This document shows positions 61,082 through 64,000 of a DNA stretch of 64,000 nt, piece after piece. The number at the start of each line of letters is the position of its first letter. Positions within the stretch are counted from its first letter, which is position 1. Under the pieces are notes generated by a model. That model was not told where the DNA came from, ran no database searches, and was given only the letters and a program-made list of their open reading frames with translations. This stretch comes from Thiotrichales bacterium (GTDB lineage: Bacteria; Pseudomonadota; Gammaproteobacteria; Francisellales; CACEW01): NCBI GenBank assembly GCA_947478175.1, contig CANJUQ010000002.1, forward strand, positions 109,770 through 173,769, read 5' to 3'. A program made the position numbers and the translations under genes.

Positions 61082-62230
61082 ATGAATAACTCCTGGCTCC
61101 TTAACCTCTCCACCCTCCAACACGGCGGCTCTCTCCAAGTCGCTATCTCACTTATCGAAGAACTTAAAAACCATCCCAACAAACTCATCCTTCTTTTATC
61201 TAAACCTCTGCAAGAAAACTTATCCCCAGAAATCCTACAAAATTTTAATCACCATCTTATCCATCCCTCTCCTGCCAGATCCAAACAAAGCCGTGAAAAA
61301 ATAATTTTTTTAATTTCAGAACTTTCTCCAGCATTTATTTTTACGCTCTTTGGCCCTGCTTATATTAAAACCTCGATTCCCCACCTCATGGGCATTGGCG
61401 ACGGCTGGGTTACACATGCTGACAAACTCGCTTTCTCTTCGCTCAGCTTGTTAGAAAAAATCCAAATGCATTTGCTCTGCGCTTATAAAAAACATTATTT
61501 CAAACAAGCCACTCACTGGATCACCGAAGCAAATATTTCTAAACAAGGCGCTGTTAAAAAATTTAAAATATCTCCAGAAAAAATCACTGTAATTCCCAAT
61601 GAAATTTCTGTTTTTTACAAAAATTATTTAAATCAAGAACCTCAGCTGATCTCAATATCATCCTCACAGCCGCTTAATTTTTTCGTTTTTTGCTCAGCCT
61701 ACCCTCATAAAAATCTTAAAATTCTCATACCCACTGTTTTATATTTATTGGAAAAAAACATTTTGAATATCAGATTTCATTTAACCCTTCCAGAGCAAAA
61801 TAAAATCTACCAAAAATTATCATCTCAAATAAAAAAAAATCGCTTAGAAAATTATTTTATTAACCATGGCCCCATCAAATCTCCAGACAGCCCTGCGCTT
61901 TATCAAAACATGGATGCTTTATTATTCCCAACTCTTCTAGAAACTTATTCAGTTACCCCTTTAGAAGCCATGGCAATGGGCATTCCTGCTTTAATTTCTG
62001 ATATTCCTGCCCATCGAGATTTGTTCACTGAAGATTTAGTTTCTTTTTTTAATCCATTAGACCCAGAAAATATTGCCCACCAAATTATTACTCTTATCGA
62101 GAATCCAGAAGCTGCTTTTCAAAAACAAAAAAATGCAAAACGCTGGTTAAAAAAAATAATGTCTGAGACAGCACCCAGGACTCAAGCTTTCTTAAATCTA
62201 ATCAATCAAATTTTTGAAAAAAAAGATTAA
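61082..62230 (+). CDS. Glycosyltransferase family 4
   Basis: A 382-residue GT-B enzyme: NLSTLQHGGSLQVAISLIEEL (N-terminal acceptor loop), HWITEANISKQGAVKKFKI, ITVIPNEIS, FVFCSAYPHKNLKILIP (donor domain start), and the E-x7-E-type motif LLFPTLLETYSVTPLEAMAMGIPALIS (about 277-303). It should add one sugar from a nucleotide donor to the lipid-linked repeat unit. No strong ribosome site is seen before ATG 61082. It is a single gene, transcribed away from the ulosonic-acid operon and toward the broken rml genes, and is followed at once by GACAA repeats. Confidence 0.85.
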   Translation: MNNSWLLNLSTLQHGGSLQVAISLIEELKNHPNKLILLLSKPLQENLSPEILQNFNHHLIHPSPARSKQSREKIIFLISELSPAFIFTLFGPAYIKTSIPHLMGIGDGWVTHADKLAFSSLSLLEKIQMHLLCAYKKHYFKQATHWITEANISKQGAVKKFKISPEKITVIPNEISVFYKNYLNQEPQLISISSSQPLNFFVFCSAYPHKNLKILIPTVLYLLEKNILNIRFHLTLPEQNKIYQKLSSQIKKNRLENYFINHGPIKSPDSPALYQNMDALLFPTLLETYSVTPLEAMAMGIPALISDIPAHRDLFTEDLVSFFNPLDPENIAHQIITLIENPEAAFQKQKNAKRWLKKIMSETAPRTQAFLNLINQIFEKKD

Positions 62231-62252
62231 GACAAGACAAGACAAGACAAGA
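62231..62252. repeat. GACAA pentanucleotide repeat
   Basis: Four copies of GACAA plus GA begin at the first base after the glycosyltransferase stop. Such short repeats are slippage-prone, but this one lies outside the reading frame. Confidence 0.9.
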
Positions 62253-62310
62253 TAGCCCACCTATAAGTTTGTCTCTGTAATTTTTAGAAAAGATTCCAAT
62301 CTTCATGGAC

Positions 62311-62502
62311 TCATCCTTCGGAACACCCCAAAACTCTTGGTTTCTCAATCTCAGCAACCTCCACAAAGGCCGCATAAGTCAGCTTATCTAAACTAATAAT
62401 TTGAATATGAGAATAAATCTTCAGCATCCGGCGAACAAAATTACAGCCAATAAAACCGGCTGCTCCAGTAACTAATAAATTCTTAAATTTGAAATCAGCC
62501 AT
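62311..62502 (-). pseudogene. rmlB: rmlB 5' fragment (dTDP-glucose 4,6-dehydratase)
   Basis: The first 44 codons (62371-62502) match the start of RmlB very well: NLLVTGAAGFIGCNFVRRML and IISLDKLTYA. After that the sequence becomes unrelated and stops at 62311, leaving about 44 of the usual about 350 residues. The active-site region is missing, so it cannot function. It follows the DUF1016 gene without a gap, marking the site where the rml operon was broken. Confidence 0.85.
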
Positions 62503-63567
62503 TTATTCTTTCTCTGTTGATAGATCAAGGCCTAACTCTATCTGTATTTTTTCCTCTAATTGATTCGCATCAGGCAAAAAATCTTTTAACTTCTCTGGAA
62601 TTTCTCGAGTCAGCTGATACCCAGCAACACCCACCGGTTTATTAATCCCTCTTAAGGCATACTCCACATCAAATCGACTATGGTCGCCACATAAAATAAT
62701 TCCAATAGAAGGATTCTCGTGAGGCTCTTTAACAAACTCATCCAGAAGATTCAGGTAAAAATTCATTTTTCCTGCATGCTCTGGTTTGAATTTTGTTCTT
62801 TTTAACTCAATGGCGACAAGCGCCTGTAATTTTCGATGGTAAAAAAGTAAATCAATAAAATACTCTGAATCGGGTGTCGCAATCCGATATTGATTCCCAA
62901 TAAAACTAAATCCGTAACCCAATTCCAAGAGGACATCTTTAATTTTTGCAACCATTCGTCGCTCAATTTCAGTTTCAATAATGGGCTCAGCGATACCCAA
63001 CATGTCAAACATGTAGATGTCTTTCATGGACTGATCCGCCTGTTCTGCCAACTGTTTTGGCAACGTGGCCTCAAAATTGTGATTCTTATTGGCTAAACGA
63101 TGACGCTCATAAGCTTTTGAATTGATTTGTTCGCGTAAAGTATCACGCGTCCAAGCACTTTCTTTAGTAGCACTCAAGTAATAAAGCCTTTCAGCTTCGT
63201 CTTTTACCTTGCTCATAATTAGCAAGTTTTGGCCCCAAGGAATTTCTCCAACAAGCCGTTGGAGATTTGGCTTGTCTTTATATTCGAGATAAAACTGACG
63301 CATATACCATAAATTCTGAGGCGAAAAACCAAATTTCGCATCTGGAAATGCAGCTTTCAAATCTTTTGAAAGCCTTTCCACCAAAGACTTTCCCCAGCCG
63401 TATTGATTCTGATTTAAAACAATGTGCTCACCTAGCCACCCGTAAAGATTAACGGCCTCTTTATTAACCGCCTGAACAGCACGTGTTCTAACGCGCCTTA
63501 TTTGATCAGTGACTTGTGATAAGAATCCCTTGTATTCAGATAAATTTTGATTAGTTATATCGCCCAT
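62503..63567 (-). CDS. DUF1016 (YhcG-type) PD-(D/E)XK nuclease-family protein
   Basis: A 354-residue protein from ATG 63567 (AGGGG six bases upstream; an upstream GTG at 63588 overlaps the rmlA stop). The N-terminal DUF1016_N domain has RTRAVQAVNKEAVNLYGWLGEHIV, FGFSPQNLWYMRQFYLEY and PWGQNLLIMSKVKD. The C-terminal nuclease domain has EYFIDLLFYHRKLQALVAIELKRTKFKPEH, where D...E-x-K is complete. These proteins are frequent, mobile, and suspected in DNA restriction or repair. It sits exactly between the rmlA and rmlB fragments, same strand. Confidence 0.85.
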   Translation of the reverse strand: MGDITNQNLSEYKGFLSQVTDQIRRVRTRAVQAVNKEAVNLYGWLGEHIVLNQNQYGWGKSLVERLSKDLKAAFPDAKFGFSPQNLWYMRQFYLEYKDKPNLQRLVGEIPWGQNLLIMSKVKDEAERLYYLSATKESAWTRDTLREQINSKAYERHRLANKNHNFEATLPKQLAEQADQSMKDIYMFDMLGIAEPIIETEIERRMVAKIKDVLLELGYGFSFIGNQYRIATPDSEYFIDLLFYHRKLQALVAIELKRTKFKPEHAGKMNFYLNLLDEFVKEPHENPSIGIILCGDHSRFDVEYALRGINKPVGVAGYQLTREIPEKLKDFLPDANQLEEKIQIELGLDLSTEKE

Positions 63568-63584
63568 CACACACCCCTGCAAAT

Positions 63585-63863
63585 TCACGCATCCACCAGC
63601 CCTATCAAGCTTTTTAAATATTTCCCATAGCTAGTTTTAATTAAAGCTTCTGCCTGCGCCAAAAGATCTTCCTGGGTAATAAACCCTTTTCTCCAAGCAA
63701 TTTCTTCTAGGCAGCCGACTTTTAGTCCTTGGCGACTTTCAATCGCAGCTATGTACTGTGAAGCATCTAAAAAAGAATCATGCGTTCCAGCATCTAGCCA
63801 AGCAAATCCCCGCCCCATGAGCTCAATAGAAAGCGAATTATTTTTAAGATAAATAGTAACTAC
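63585..63863 (-). pseudogene. rmlA: rmlA 3' fragment (glucose-1-phosphate thymidylyltransferase)
   Basis: The C-terminal part of RmlA is clear: IYLKNNSLSIELMGRGFAWLDAGTHDSF, ASQYIAAIESRQGLKVGCLEEIAWRKGFI and the terminal helix. Homology starts near 63854. The N-terminal about 215 residues with the nucleotide-binding GGxGTR are not in the sequence immediately upstream, which instead holds a palindromic repeat. The ATG at 63818 is an internal Met. Either the gene is truncated or the missing part continues beyond the window across the repeat. Confidence 0.8.
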
Positions 63864-63896
63864 CCAGGTAGGTACCCGCTGATGTTATGAATGCTT

Positions 63897-63951
63897 TCAC
63901 CTCGCCCCGCCGCGGGAGAGGTCGAGCAGCTTCTGCGAGGGAGAGGGGGTC
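63897..63951. repeat. Palindromic repeat beside the rmlA fragment
   Basis: Read on the minus strand this has GACCCCCTCTCCCTCGC, a central GCAGAAGCTGC, and GACCTCTCCCGC followed by GGGGCGAGGTGA: the same layout as elements A-C in the lyase gene (CCCCTCTC... ; CTCTCCCGC...GGGGAGAG) but diverged. It lies at the point where rmlA homology ends. Confidence 0.65.
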
Positions 63952-64000
63952 AAGGGCTTTGACCTATCATCAGTTCATCACCCATCAGAGTCTTACGAAG

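Noticed and set aside
60952..61188. Minus-strand frame across the start of the GT4 gene
   Set aside because: No ribosome site, and it overlaps the clear glycosyltransferase start on the other strand.

Overview
The window is AT-rich (about 40% G+C by eye), densely packed gammaproteobacterial-type DNA. Gene content (CDP-glucose, UDP-bacillosamine-type and ulosonic-acid genes, HipBA, AlbA/DUF1016/DUF234 accessory genes) and codon use fit a Legionellales-like or related gammaproteobacterium. That is inference, since no rRNA, tRNA or other marker gene is present. I saw no CRISPR array, tRNA, IS transposase or phage gene.

Layout. 1-4985: two tandem paralogous secreted proteins of unknown function, the first cut by the window edge. 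5035-6936: a probable RiPP locus, a 52-residue precursor with a paeninodin-type lasso-peptide leader followed by a lasso-cyclase-like asparagine synthetase homologue; no leader peptidase or recognition protein is nearby. 7039-13067: accessory genes (DUF234 ATPase with a perfect 18-bp palindrome at its start, FAD oxidoreductase, two decayed ATPase/nuclease remnants, a HAD-GNAT fusion and an unknown partner). 13164-22089: a scattered UDP-diNAc-bacillosamine-type set (WbpM/PglF, DegT aminotransferase, PglC, PglD), interrupted by hipBA and an AlbA-domain gene. 22099-34606: a minus-strand polysaccharide operon (Wzy-like polymerase, CDP-glucose branch rfbF-rfbG-epimerase-SDR, GT2, deacetylase, PLP/FemAB fusion, AsnB, heparinase-like lyase). 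34736-44146: a second sugar block with two short plus-strand genes and a minus-strand operon containing an HpcH-type aldolase, a KdsB-like cytidylyltransferase, a HAD phosphatase, methyltransferases, epimerases and a cyclase. 44152-60696: one long minus-strand operon. It starts with an MBL protein, KdnB- and KdnA-like enzymes, a NeuA-PseG fusion, NeuB and an SpsF-like enzyme, continues with an LIC12162-type transferase and Wzx, and ends with an ACP-based acyl or aminoacyl assembly module. 61082-64000: a GT4 gene, then a broken dTDP-rhamnose operon (rmlA 3' piece, DUF1016 nuclease gene, rmlB 5' piece).

Together, 13-62 kb looks like a Wzx/Wzy-dependent O-antigen or capsule locus. It can plausibly make a bacillosamine-type initiating sugar, a CDP-6-deoxyhexose, and one or two ulosonic acids that appear to be aminated and further decorated through a carrier-protein pathway.

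The most unusual features are: (1) the orphan lasso precursor-cyclase pair; (2) five palindromic repeat elements lying in frame inside the heparinase-like gene, with one element read in different frames and orientations; (3) KdnAB-like enzymes combined with a NeuB/NeuA-PseG pathway and an MBL protein; (4) the ACP/AMP-ligase/aminotransferase/methyltransferase/AAC(3) module; and (5) the rml operon broken around a DUF1016 nuclease gene. All functions are read from sequence motifs by eye; no database search was possible.
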